64,000 nt of DNA from Oidiodendron maius Zn (taxonomy: Eukaryota > Ascomycota > Leotiomycetes > Myxotrichaceae). Position numbers and translations under genes: made by a program. The stretch covers positions 1,674,001-1,738,000 of the forward strand of contig KN832878.1 in the NCBI GenBank assembly GCA_000827325.1, read 5' to 3'. Below are positions 1-12,662 of the stretch, one piece after another. The stretch's first letter is position 1. Each line of letters starts with the position of its first letter. The notes below the pieces were generated by a model. The model was given only the letters and a program-made list of their open reading frames with translations, did no database searches and was not told the origin of the DNA.

Positions 1-1222
1 AAAGGAAGATCCAAGGGTGAAGCTATAGAATGCCCCTGCGGCAATGGTCCGCTGTCTGGCGATTCGAGGTGGTACGGTTGCAGATTCCTGTTGCCAGAAT
101 TGGATAGCAATGAAGACGACAAGCAAAACGCCGAACACAGTAAGGAGAGCTATTATGCGCCTATCAGACCAGTCGTATTGCTGGCCACCCCACTGAAGAG
201 CGAGGAGTAGGCACACCATGCACGGCACAAAGATGATCGTTCCATATATATCGAGGCGCTTAATCTTCTCTCTAACGGGGAGGTGTGCGAGGGCAGCGGG
301 GGTATCCTCAACGACGATAAAGAGGAAGGCAAGAACGGCTGCACCAATCGGGAGGTTAATATAAAAACACCATCTAGGACCCGTATTAGTATATCGTCCA
401 GATCTTGGAAGAATGAATCCAACATACCTCCAGGTAACTTTGGTCGTGAAGACGCCGCCGACCAATGGACCAGCAACGGACGCCACACCAAATACAGCCC
501 CTAGAAGTCCCACATAGAGGGGCCTCTTCTTCAGAGGGGCAGCATACATCATGAGAATCATGGCTCCGTTGAAGAGCCCCCCAGCGCCTAATCCCGCGAT
601 GGCTCGCCCCCAGATAAAGCCCACCGAGCTAGGTGCGGCGCCGCAAACGGCAGAACCGACCTCGAAGATCATGACAAGGCTCATGAAAATCCATTTTGGA
701 GAGTAGAAGGTGTACATCCTCCCGAAGAAGAGTTGGAATGCAGTCATCGGGAGCGAGAACGCGGCATTGTACTTTGGACGTCAGTGTGAGGTCATGATCT
801 GGGCATGAGGGATGCCAGATGGGAGATGGACTTACCCAGCCGATGTCTGCAAAACTCTTAAAATGGTTCGTAATTTGTGGAAGAGCGGTGGCAATGATGG
901 TACGGTCCAAGGCAACCAGGAACACAGAGAGGTATATACTCAACAGCAGCATGGCGAGCTTGATTCCATGAGGGTACTCATCGTGTACCTTACTGTCGGT
1001 GACGTTAACTCCCTCCGCAGCTGCCTTCTCGACATCGCTGACAGGTCTATTGCTTGTCGAGCCAACACTGTCCCCTTGAAGTGCGCTGCTGTCGTTAAGA
1101 TTGCTCTCGTCATCTCCTGCTTTCTCTTCATCAATCACCTTCTCGACGTCCATGTCGGTAGAGGTACGCGCAGATGCGGCGCATTCACTCCGATCAAGCT
1201 GATCTTTTTTTTCAGTTGCCAT
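1..1222 (-). CDS. MFS multidrug efflux transporter, DHA14 type (3' end cut by window edge)
   Basis: A proton-driven drug/metabolite exporter of the plasma membrane, 14-TM DHA family, is the likely product. The start is taken as the ATG at 1222, which opens a hydrophilic N-terminus rich in Asp, Glu and Ser (about 85 residues) before the first membrane helix. Exons seen are 1222-836, 771-428 and 373 to beyond position 1; both introns have GT/AG ends and preserve frame. Helix 1 carries the family motif LDRTIIATALPQI. Later segments include GRAIAGLGAGG (motif C-like region), GPLVGG and the characteristic WRWCFYINLPIGA across the second splice junction. About 370 residues are visible and no stop is seen before the edge, so roughly the C-terminal third lies outside. 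It appears intact. Substrate cannot be told from sequence. No biosynthetic core gene is adjacent in the window. Confidence 0.9.
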
Positions 1223-2458
1223 CCTCTTTGTCACAGAGCAGGCTTGAGAGAGTGGGGATCCCTGCAAAGGGCAAGAAGCTGCAAAAGGAGAGAAGAAGTC
1301 CAAACACTCATAAACACACCACAGTGAACCGAGACTCTCTCATGAACGTCGACGCAGAATACGTTTCGTTTGTATTTTCCAGCTCATTGAATCTCCGACG
1401 GGCGCATAGCTTGGTTTTCTGGCTGCGTGAGGCCCACACCAAGCGGAGATCGGAAGTTAGAAAAAATCCGACGGAGATAAGAAAATGCGCCGGTTTTAGG
1501 CGTTTAGCTCAAAGCGGCGGGTAGGCAGTCACTGAGAGAAGCATACTTCTTACGGCCTCATCTTATTAGGAAAGAGCTCAGTGTAAGGGGTAGCCCGATC
1601 AAGCTTGCTAGGCTTAAACATAAGTAATCTCGATACGTGAGGGGATGAAAGAGCCAACAAAGTTGCACTGCTGACGCGCCCGGAGATGCGTTGAGGAATT
1701 GGATGATAAAGCGCTCGGCCGCCCGGGGAGTTGTTTAGAGGCCGAAGGACCGACGTAGGGTCAGACGGCGTAACATACGGTTTAAACTGTGATAGTAGTG
1801 CTATATCTCATTAAATAGATTTGATACGAGTTGGAATACCCTTAGGCTTAGGGTTATCTCAGTTCAGAATAATTACTTGGTAAAGCAACTCAGGATTTTG
1901 GGGGTAGTCTACGATTTGACCGAAGCGCATTGAAAGAATGCGCTCTCTATGAATGAACAGATATCATATTTAGATACGCCACTTCTTGACAAAGCCTTAA
2001 AACCTGCTGGAGCTTAAAACGAATATAAGCTGTAATCTAGCATAAAAAAAACAACTTCAAAATACATTTATTGAAATCCCCGCCTCTCTTCTAATGATAA
2101 TCTGTTAAATACCGTGTGTTCAGGACAGCAAAAGAAGCCGCAAGAAGAGCCACCGGCAATGGCGGCCGTACACTGCAAGTGCAAGGCTACCAGGCAAGAT
2201 CCACAATTGTAAACAATGAAGAGCCAGGAGGCCAAGGATTGCACTGCCAGAAGACATAGGAAAGTACTCTATGGAGCTGGATACGGCGCTCTTTTAAGCT
2301 TAGCCGGGCGTCGTAAAGTATCTCTCTCTCTATTGCGCCTACTTTACTTTGCTTTGAAATACCTAATCTTAAGACTTTATTCCTTTACTGCTTCATATCA
2401 CCGCTTTACCTTTTTATCACTTATTTTTCCCCAGCTTATTCCCTTCAGCACATTTAAG
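1223..2458. other. gene-free stretch
   Basis: It holds the putative MFS promoter and AT-rich spacer DNA. Short open frames here have no recognisable motif and look like chance. No RNA gene or repeat was seen. Confidence 0.5.
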
Positions 2459-3525
<1,067 letters not shown>

Positions 3526-4722
3526 AGGTATCTATTTTATTAGAATTCTGCATGGTTGTGGACTTTAAAGCGAAAGCAACTGTTCAAATTAAATCGGTAT
3601 ATATTTGCTGGTAGAAGCTATAAAGTTTAGATATAGTCTACTGAGTATTATTCATTGCTTCCAAGATTATATCCTACGAAAAACGGAGACAAATACATTT
3701 GATCTGTGACCAGAGGCCACTCTACGATATTAGTTACCTGCTTTGATTAGAGAAAAAGGCAGAGGTCGGTTATACTCGAATTTCTTCGATTCCTGTTCTA
3801 GCGCCGCCGCTTCGCCGAGCGCGGCGAAGCTAGTAGGCATGGCCTGGCAAAGCAAGGGCAAGAATCCTGAGCTGGTCTGCCATACAAGATCAGAATTCCC
3901 ACGAGCAGTACGGCTGGTAAAGCTGTATTTCAAATCACCTGTCTCTTGTATTTCCTGTTTCCTATTAGTGAGCACTGTGCCTTACTAATGACAGCCTATC
4001 GGAGAGCTAAGACTCTGACGCTCTGGAGTTTTAGCCACGCGATACAATGCCTGGTTCAGGAAATCAGTCACTTATGCTCCATCTTTCTTAGAAATCCAGT
4101 ATGACGTGTGATTTCCTAGCTTGCTTTGCATTTCTTATTTTCCCAGTTTATTTTCTCTACATGTGCTAACTCAACTACCTACTCTATGAAGCTCGATTTA
4201 ACGGCTTTAAGCGCTATTAATGTAGTGCATTGAAATATGTCCCAGTCAATAATTGGAATTTCTAACACCTCCCTATACATAGTAGTATGCCTTATATTTA
4301 AGTCTCTATATACGCTTAGAGCTCCGTAAACTCCGTACTGAACTCCCATGTCGTATATCCGTCTTCTTGCTTCCTGTTATAAAACCTGCCTAGGTCATAA
4401 GGAGTGAACTCGATCTGTCTTTCAATCCTGAAGACAAGGTCAGGATTAGAAGTAAAATCTGCTGACCAACGCATTTAACAGAGAGCTCATATTTGTAAAC
4501 GGTAGGAATGTAAGCAACTGCTTAGTTGCATTTGTAAATTGCTTAGTAGTCTTATAAACAAAGAGTTCTTAGTCTTAAATATATCTGGACTCCCCCATAT
4601 ATCTTGGTTTTATCAGTAATTGCAATCTAAAGCACACCGTCGAGACGTTACTAGTTTCCTCATACAAGGACATCCACGAAAAACTCCTTTCAATTTATTT
4701 AGTGCTGTTTATTTCAGACAAA
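3526..4722. other. gene-free stretch with a small GC-rich hairpin
   Basis: No convincing coding region. A perfect inverted repeat with 9-nt arms (GCTTCGCCG) and a 4-nt loop lies at 3809-3830. The last part is the promoter of the metallo-beta-lactamase-fold gene. Confidence 0.5.
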
Positions 4723-5772
4723 ATGACTGGCCAAAGATTTATTTTACGATGGAGCTTTGTCGCCCTCTTGTCATCCACGGTTGTCTTGTCTCAGTCAGTC
4801 CCCATTGTTACCTATGCCCCGGTCCCCGCCGAAGCCAGCGCCCCACCCCTAAACAGTGCCGGATGGCGTGTTGAAGACCTTGGGAAGGGCGCCTATATGG
4901 TCTCCGACAATCTGTACAACGCTCTCTTTGTTGTATCGACTGAAGGTGTTATTGTTGTCGACGCCCCCCCGACTATTGGCCACAATATGCTCAATGCCAT
5001 TGGGAACACGACTGATATCCCAATTACGCACCTTATCTACAGCCATGCTCACGCCGATCATATTGGAGGAGCTTACTTATTTGGGAAGAATGTCAAGAAA
5101 ATTGCCCATAAAGACACGAAACAGATCCTCGAAGATATGCAAGATCGAAAGAGACCGGTCCCAGATATTGTGTTCGAAGACACATATGATCTGTGTATTG
5201 GGAACCAGAGTGTCCAGCTATCGTACAAAGGAGTAAACCATCAGCGGGGGAACATCTTCATATATGCTCCTAAGCAGAAAGTTTTAATGCTTGTCGATGT
5301 AATCTTCCCTGGATGGGTCCCCTGGGCCTTCATCGGAGAGGCCGAAGATGTCCCTGGAACCCTGAAATCACATGCCCAAACTCTGGAGTTTGACTTTGAT
5401 TATTTCCTCGGTGGACACCTCACTCGCTCAGGTAACAGGCATGATGTGGTCCTCGCAAAAGAATACCTCGACGATTTGAAGACGAACTGCGCCAACGCCA
5501 TTGCGCTGACAGGGGAAGCTCCTAATGAGACCAATCCCATCTCCTTCAGCGAGATCTCTCCCAAAGTGGAGGCCGCTAACCCCGGTAACGGTTGGGCACA
5601 ATTCCAGACGATAATTGGTGCAGCAGCGGCTTATTGCTCTAATGTCACGAACGAGAAATGGTTGGGAAAGTTAGCAGCAGCAGATGTGACCGGGTTTGAC
5701 AACGCATTTGCTATAGTTCAGTCGCTAAGGATTGACTTCGACGTACTAGGCCCATTTGGTGTACTACCTTGA
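4723..5772 (+). CDS. secreted metallo-beta-lactamase-fold hydrolase
   Basis: Single-exon gene of 349 residues. I chose ATG 4723 because it begins a classic signal peptide (basic MTGQRFILRW, then a hydrophobic core ending near VVLSQS), so the protein is probably exported. The zinc-binding motif HAHADH lies at about residues 108-113. Further candidate ligands are a His in GVNHQRGN, an Asp in LVDVIFPGW and a His in GGHLTRSG, in the order expected for this fold. The N-terminal strand block (YMVSDNLYNALFV, then VIVVDAPPTIG) is also typical. This resembles the quinoprotein/SoxH-like or fungal beta-lactamase-domain group rather than true lactamases. The natural substrate (ester, lactone, phosphate or other) is unknown. 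N-glycosylation sequons such as NTT, NQS, NET and NVT suit a secreted protein. No lesions were seen. Confidence 0.88.
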   Translation: MTGQRFILRWSFVALLSSTVVLSQSVPIVTYAPVPAEASAPPLNSAGWRVEDLGKGAYMVSDNLYNALFVVSTEGVIVVDAPPTIGHNMLNAIGNTTDIPITHLIYSHAHADHIGGAYLFGKNVKKIAHKDTKQILEDMQDRKRPVPDIVFEDTYDLCIGNQSVQLSYKGVNHQRGNIFIYAPKQKVLMLVDVIFPGWVPWAFIGEAEDVPGTLKSHAQTLEFDFDYFLGGHLTRSGNRHDVVLAKEYLDDLKTNCANAIALTGEAPNETNPISFSEISPKVEAANPGNGWAQFQTIIGAAAAYCSNVTNEKWLGKLAAADVTGFDNAFAIVQSLRIDFDVLGPFGVLP

Positions 5773-7662
5773 ATAGAACATTACCTAGACTTATAACTAT
5801 TATATCAAGTACGGCTTAATTTAGGTATATATAATAGGCTTATATTTTCAGGTAATGATGCTCTGTATTTTCTAAGGGTAGGTTCAACCACTACCTTTAT
5901 ACTTCGTGATAGGACTAGAATTCCAAATATAGTCTTAGATAACTCAAATCAAGGGGTTTCAGCATCCTTAACATGTACTCCTTCATACGCTCTATAACAT
6001 TAGTATTCAGAGCGCAAGTATCATCATTTGAGTTGGTTACTCAGCACCGAAACTGGACTAGCTTCGGGATACCGCAACAGAAAGCGACTGAAACAAATTT
6101 TAACCTCTACGACTTTTGCTGTGGGAAGATGCTGATGGCAGCGCGAAACCGAATTCGCCCCACGGCTCCGATCAATTACGACGAAGTTTTTTTTGGAGAA
6201 TGTAAACGGCGGATTAGTTACGCTTTTGTTAAATTTGTTGAGCCCAAGAAGCAGTCCCGTTATCCCTATCTAAAATGCTACCTTAACATGCTTCTGTGGT
6301 GTCTCGATATGAAAAGGCGACAAGTCTGTCCAGCACTAAGAGCCAGACCATCTTTTGGAGCCTAGCAAGTTTGGTCATCGTACTATCTCGTCGTACTATC
6401 CGGTCCTAGCAAACCTATCCTAACCTAACCTTAGAACGAATCCGGTTCGTGATACCATTTCTGCCTCCCACAAACGCGTAACACGAACGAAACTCGGACC
6501 TAGGCCTGAGCTTGAACATATAGAAAAGACCAAAAGGGCTTTCGCGCCAGATGGCCCTATTAGACTGTGCTTTGTAGAGTAAACTCTGTATACAAGGAAC
6601 TCTTGTTGAGAATAGTACTCGACAAAAATAACTCCAGTTAGATTTAATTAACAATAAGATAGCGACATTGGTTAATAGTTTTGCTTTAAGCTTGGACAAA
6701 TTTTTGAAATTTGCTTGAAATACTTAATCAATGCCGCTCCTGCAGACGGAACCGGCTCAACCTCAACATCTATGCCGTATCACTAATCTCATATTTTGGA
6801 ATCCGCACCATCAAGCCGTGCCTCCGCTGGCAAGTCCATCCGTCGGGATCTCTTTCAGCCGAGTCAGCCACAGATTGATTGGTTGACGGCCGGAAAGTAA
6901 CTTAAAAGGCCAAGGCATATCTCAGTAGTAAACTTTGGTCCATATACCGTATTCGCTTGTCGGTCGTTTCTCAACTGTGCTGCTGTGCATTCTGTGGTGC
7001 AACCTGTTCATAACCACCTTACTTTGTCCTTTTCCTATAAGCTGCATATCAACCAACCTAGGGAGGAAACGACGATACATCCCCTTGTCCTTCGTCTTAC
7101 AGGCCGTGGATGTTCTTGACTTTGATTGACTCTTTTAGCCTGTCTTAAAATTCCCAGCCTTTTGAATGCCAGGCTGTTTCATTCTTTTCTGTGTCAGTGC
7201 TACGAGGTAGCGTCGCAATATGCCGAGCTTCAAATCTTGTGGCGTGGTGACAGCCAGGAATCATTCTATGCTCTTTGAAATACGGTACGTGATGTATCTA
7301 CTTTCATACGAATTAAATATTTATCATCACAAGCCTCGAGGACAACGTCGTCGTTTTGCGTGGTGTCGAGAACGAGGCCTCTAGTCAAGTGCTAAGGGGT
7401 GTGGTGGTACTGTGTTTATCCGTGACCCAAACTATAGAAGATGTGCGTCTGCGGATGATTGGCCAGCTAAGGATTGGGTAGGATATAATTCCATAGGTCT
7501 GTCACGTAAACGAGAGGGGTTGACACAGGTATCTACAGATGGAAGGACTAACCATTACCAGCTACATGCGTCCCTACTCACTGGGTTAAGACGGCAGAGA
7601 TATTTAACCACCTGTAGTTTGTCAATCATTCATTCGAATTACTTGCTTAGTTCTTCCCTTAC
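5773..7662. other. long gene-free stretch
   Basis: Several short open frames on both strands lack motifs, plausible starts or introns and look random. No transposase or RNA gene is recognisable. Confidence 0.45.
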
Positions 7663-8985
7663 TTACTCTGTACATCTACCCACTACTTCGAGTGGCCATT
7701 GTAACCATGCAAGGTACATATGATCGATATTTCCAGCAATCCCTGCAAGAATATGCTCTGGCCAACCTTTGATAAACCAAATATATTCAAGGCTCGTGAG
7801 AAGCACCGCAAAATGAGCAAAGATTACTAGCGTTATGGGATCTTTCCGCTGCAGACGACGAATAAAATCATCCTTTAGACGATAGGTCCACATAAACGCC
7901 AACCCATTCACTGCATCACCTTGATATGCTAGATCTGTTCCTCCCCAGATGGCTTCATAGCATTGGCCGAGGCTCAGGACTGCTTCGACATTGCTCTCCA
8001 TTTCAATGCCGGAAGACTTGGCAACAAAATCCTTTAACTGGTTGAACGGATCAATCCACTCTAAACGTGGAAGGTGTAGGATATCTGCCGTTGTTCTACC
8101 AGTTCGCGCTGTGTGACACGAGAACAATCGTAACGGTCCCGAAAAGATAGCACTGATGCTAAAGGTGGTGAGAACAGATTTTAGACCCTGCAGTAAGGGA
8201 AACCATTCAGCCACTGCAACATCACTGAATAAGAGATACTCCCCTGCCCGCGGACCTTGGGCTAATGTAGTGATACAGACAAGTACCGCTGCGACGAAGA
8301 CTGTATGACTGCTATTTGGGTCCACAGAAGCCAACTGTGATGCGAGTCCGCGCAAACCAGCAGAGCAAAAACTCTCTGCAATTATGCGAAAATGATGTTG
8401 GTTTTGCGGCTGGATATGGGCGAGATGTGACGCAACCAAAGACCGCACCAGGTCAGCAATACACGCGTCGGAGAAGTTGAGGATGGGACTTGGGCGCTTC
8501 TCTTTGATCTCCATGTAGGAAATCATGGCATCCGTATGGCCTGGCCATTGAAGATGTTCAAGTAAGAGATTATATGCCTTGACGGTCTTCAACGACAAGG
8601 TGTGCTCGTTTGCTGGATTCTTGATAGGAAGGCTTGGCTCGGCTCTACGCGGGGTTCTTTCAGGCCAAGTCAACCTTGGACGCCCACGTCCACGTTGCGG
8701 TCCTGGGCCACTACTGACAATGATTGACAATTGATCTATGCCCTTGCTGAGATGTACGTCCGAATACTCGCATCTGACCTTGAAAGTCAAGCAGTTCTGA
8801 CATTCTGGTTTTGCCTCGTCGCACTGCCAAGTTGGAGTCAATTACTATTCGAGACAGGTAAGTGTAGTGAACGTGACCAGTACCTTGATATGTCTTCTCT
8901 TACAGATACCGCACCCTGTTCGGGCCTTTTGATGCCGTCTTCTTGATGGCCTTTTGATAATCTGAGGCTGAACTGGGCCAGTCAT
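7663..8985 (-). CDS. Zn2Cys6 transcription factor
   Basis: Nuclear DNA-binding regulator of about 420 residues in two exons: 8985-8884 encodes the first half of the zinc cluster, an intron of 60 nt (8883-8824) follows, and exon 2 runs to the stop at 7663. Splicing joins CGICKRRHIK to CDEAKPECQNC and gives perfect CX2CX6CX6CX2CX6C spacing ending in CEY. An intron in this place is common in fungal regulators and supports the start at 8985. An RGRGRPRL segment sits after the cluster. The rest is the helical Upc2-like/fungal middle region (HLQWPGH..., LQWPLEVVG near the C-terminus). The regulator at 33249 has the same cluster type (CKRRHVK/CQNC) and similar WP ending, so the two are probably related. 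It faces the NmrA-like gene at 9618 with about 630 bp between, so it may control that gene. Target unknown. Confidence 0.9.
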
Positions 8986-9617
8986 TCTTGATTTCGAGGT
9001 CGTGATTACCTGGTTACCTAGCTGGCCGGGCGGATTATCACATTACGCAAAACACCCAAAGTAGGCAAGAACGACAATGTGGTCATGAGCATACATATAG
9101 GTAGACACAAGATGTCTAGTGCTTAATTAGAGATCTTGATTAAGACTAGGTTCTTAGCTACAGTATATGTAGCTCCGTTGATGTCGCTAAATCCCAGCTA
9201 GAGTTTAGCATTTACCAGTAAGCCCCACTCTCGGTCGAATCGTCAAATTGCGCTAAGCCTGAAACGGTGATTTTGCGTATACTAGAGTACACGTCTTCTA
9301 TCTGTCTGCATAGTATACGCACTTTCTCCATGATTTGTAACCCCCTTTGTCGTTAATAATTGTTTATGGAGACTAATGACGAAAGCCATGATGCGTATCT
9401 CGTCTACACTCTCCAGTTGCGGGCGCCCTGGTCCACTCAATCTAGCACAAATTCAATATCCGTCCGTCTGTACCATTTACATAAGCAGAATGCTCCATGA
9501 CTATAGATATTCATGGCTATCTCCCCCTCTCCTTTGAACTTTCTGCACATTTACAAGATCTCATTTCCATCCTTCCCAACTTATCTTGTTATAAACCTAT
9601 TCTCCTTCTAGTCCACG

Positions 9618-10848
9618 ATGGCAAGAGAGAGGCTGCGAGTTACCCTATCAGGAGCCACAGGCGAGACTGGTGCTGAGATAGCAAATGCAATCCTCGACCT
9701 GTCAGACACATTCGTATGTACTATCTGTTCATTTTTAACTCGAATACCCGAAGTATCTTGTAAAGAGTGGTTAAACTAACATTGTATCATACCTAGCATT
9801 TGACAGCACTAGCCCGTCCAGCATCTGCCAACAAACCTGAGTATGAAAACTTCAAGAAGCGAGGGGCAAGCATCATAGTGGCAGACCTCGGTACCGTGAA
9901 TGATCATCTGGTGTCTATCTTGAAGGGGTGCGACATTGTTGTCTGTGCTATAACTCTCGAGGGTCTTGATCCAAGACCTATGAACAATCTGGCAACTGCA
10001 GCCCAACACGCCGGTGTCAAACGTTTTATTCCGAGTCTTTTCGGACCAGTTTGTCCTCCTCGGGGTGTGGCTCTAATCCGAGACCTGGTTAGTACCTCGT
10101 TGGTACTTTTATGATTGGTGCCTGCTAATGGAAGCTCATTCGCAGAAAGAAGATATGATTGACCATATAAAGAATCTGAACCTACCTTATACACTCGTCG
10201 ATGTTGGTTGGTGGTATCAGATGTCCCTTCCTGCGGTGCCGTCCGGCAGGCTTGATCACTTGCTTGTCTTTCCAATCACAACTATTACAGGCTCAGGAAA
10301 TGTCGAGTGCGCAATGACGGACAAGAGAGATATCGGGAGATATGTAGCACGCATCATTGCAGATCCCCAGACACTCAACAGATCAGTTTTTCTGTATAAT
10401 GAGATTTGGACACAGAATAAGTTGTTTGATCTCGTGGAGCGTCTATCTGGCGAGACTATACCCAGACAACATGTAAGAATCAACAGCATCGAGTCGTTCA
10501 CGCCTCATACTTTTTCTTTCATGCAAGAAGCACACCTCCCAAGATTGAAGGTGCATATTCCTTGGCTGATCGCGTATACAGGAAACTCAAGAGGACTTGA
10601 AGCTCAAGATCGACTCTGCCAAGAAGCGCTGGAACGATGGTGACGAGACTGCTCTAGCGCCGTTTGTAATGATGGCGTATTACTATACCTTATGGATCCG
10701 TGGTGATAACACACCAGCAAAGGCAAGGGGCTTAGGCTATCTGATTGCCAATGATATGTATCCAGATATCAAGAGTACTAGTCTCGAAGACTATGTCAAT
10801 GGCCTTCTGGATGGAGACATCGGGCGTATCTATGTCGGACGTCGCTAA
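9618..10848 (+). CDS. NmrA-like / isoflavone-reductase-like NAD(P)-binding protein
   Basis: Predicted 326-residue protein from exons 9618-9713, 9797-10087, 10146-10472 and 10582-10848; every junction keeps frame and has GT/AG ends. The N-terminus MARERLRVTLSGATGETG carries the GxxGxxG dinucleotide-binding loop of atypical SDRs of the phenylcoumaran benzylic ether reductase/NmrA group. Family blocks follow: GVKRFIPSLFGP, LPYTLVDVGWWYQMSLP (in place of the usual substrate-pocket W/F), DKRDIGRYVARII, and near the end WIRGDNTPAKARGLGYL then YPD. The C-terminal exon is in a different frame from exon 3, and the 109-nt intron is needed to reach the conserved GDN block. Such proteins are either reductases of small aromatics or redox-sensing regulators. 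Nothing here decides which. The gene looks intact and lies divergent from a Zn2Cys6 gene. Confidence 0.87.
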
Positions 10849-11329
10849 ACTGGCTATATCTCGAGCTTTTAATGCGTATATTAGTTGAAAATGCAAATAT
10901 GATCCCTCAATGTTCCGTACGTATGTTATTGTGCTACGCGAGTTGTGAGACTGAAAATTCCTTGTGATGGGACTGACGTTTAGTGGTCATTTAAGTCTCT
11001 CCTTGGTGAACAGAGGCCGGCAAACTTGGCCAAAGTTCAATGTCTTCTGGTTTGTTTCGACAAATATACAAAACAGCTAGTATTTAGAAGAACTCGATTT
11101 AAATTTTCGTAGCCTTGAATTTGTTCATTCTAACCTAGCCAAAAGAGAGCCAATGTACCATCACCTTGGTGGTTACATGCTGCAATAGCATGTGTACAAA
11201 GACATTGATACCCTTAAAAGTCTGTTGCAGCTCTGCAAATATACTTTCCATCGAGTCTCGCTGTCCCGTCAAGTCTCCAGAAACCTTTCGTATTTAGCAT
11301 TTGACATTTTATGCTTCAAACACTTTACA
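10849..11329. other. gene-free spacer
   Basis: Intergenic DNA between the NmrA-like gene and the MAPEG relic. No feature recognised. Confidence 0.4.
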
Positions 11330-11900
11330 ATGGCAACGCTATTTGACGCCGGTCTCAATTTCTCCTTCTACACAGTAAAGGACATTGAGGCTCTTGATTA
11401 TTCTCTGTTAAGAAGCATCTAATGAAGTTCCAGATTCCAGTTGCATGGGTAATTGCGTTTCTCCCACATGTTTACGCCACCACCCAGACTAAGCTCTATG
11501 ATCCTCGTTCTCCTCGCACTCTGGTCACCATCCTCGAAAGGGATGAAATTATTGACAAAGACGTATGTATTGCCCTCGCTCTGTGTCATTCCAATTGCTC
11601 CTTCCAGCGCTTATTTGTCCATCTCTAGACCAAGGCACGGATTCTTCGCTATGAAGGTGCACAAAACAATTGTTTTGAAAACCTTGCCTTTTTGCAGTCG
11701 CAGTACTAGCTGGCAATGTCGCCAGTCTACCGGCTCAGACACTCAACACTCTTTCCACGACCTACCTTCTCAGTCGCATTGTGTACAACTTCGTTTATAT
11801 TAACAATACAACCGTAGGAATAGCGAATTTCCGGACTCTGTTGTATCTGTTTGGTGTTGGAAGCCGGTCCATGGTCATCTCGATGCCCAGTAAAAGGGCA
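11330..11900 (+). pseudogene. MAPEG-family membrane protein, frameshifted
   Basis: MAPEG proteins are small four-helix membrane enzymes (glutathione/eicosanoid family); fungal ones are about 150 residues. Exon 1 is 11330-11374 (MATLFDAGLNFSFYT). A 59-nt intron leads to exon 2, 11434-11562 (IPVAWVIAFLPHVYA, then YDPRSPRTLV). A second intron ends at 11628 and exon 3 opens with TKARILRYEGAQNN, the family's conserved basic/glutamine block. Around 11685-11695 the coding frame slips by one nucleotide: the protein continues in another frame as AVAVLAGNVASLPAQTLNT, YLLSRIVYNFVYINNTT and IANFRTLLYLFGVGS. The last part after GVGS has drifted and lacks the usual short basic C-terminus. The single-base slip could be a real loss or an assembly error; the degraded end favours a real pseudogene. 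Confidence 0.75.
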
Positions 11901-12662
11901 GCAGTAATACGCAGTAGCGCGTCGGTCTCAGGTAGACTGGAATCCATGTGTCAGTCCGAATGGCTTCAATTTCGTATTTGGGGGAGGGCAGGAAGAGCTT
12001 TCTACCTACGCGCCCAGACCTCAGACATCACCACTAAGCGAGTAACTGGGCCGATAACTCTACCAAAAGAGGCCCCTGCTTTGACGGCAGCGAGGGCCGG
12101 CAAGTGCACCGGTTAGTCCGAGGCCCGAAAGACGCGCTAGCGGTCAGTAAGTTACGTGGCCGCCTCGGACACCATGCAACGCGTCAGGATCTCAACGAGT
12201 TCATGTTGGCCGAAGTATCGCTTTCATCGATTGGGACATATATGGCATCTCGTAGAACTCAATTAGGCCGGGCGGAAGCATCTCGTAAACATTAAAGAAA
12301 GGGACCATCTTGAGTGCAAGGTCTGTCAACTGTCTTTTCAGCGTACACCTTTCTACAGAACCATGCACAGAGAGTGCACAGAACCGTCACCAAACCTTGC
12401 TGGTGTGAGATTGTAGTTGCACTGACCCAGACGCACCGTGCTGACCCCCAAACGTGCTGACCCCCAAACGTGCTGACCTAGACGCACCGTGCAGACATAC
12501 ATCATCCCACTCCCCTCACGTCACAATCCTCTCCGCAAAAGTAACAAACTCACTTCCAAAGCTCACCGGACTACAGAGAACGAAGACGGGGAAAGAACGA
12601 CAAGAAAAGAAGAAATATATATGTACTTGGATATATATCTAGAAAAAAAAACCTACTTCAAA
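11901..12662. other. gene-free stretch with a short tandem repeat
   Basis: No coding region recognised. At about 12425-12495 a unit around CGTGCTGACCCCCAAA is repeated in tandem and flanked by two copies of AGACGCACCGTGC. It lies roughly 170-240 bp before the FDH start, so it was probably part of that promoter. Confidence 0.5.

Noticed and set aside
5973-7129. Several 60-130-codon open frames
   Set aside because: No motifs, no start context, no splice structure and no composition shift; treated as chance.
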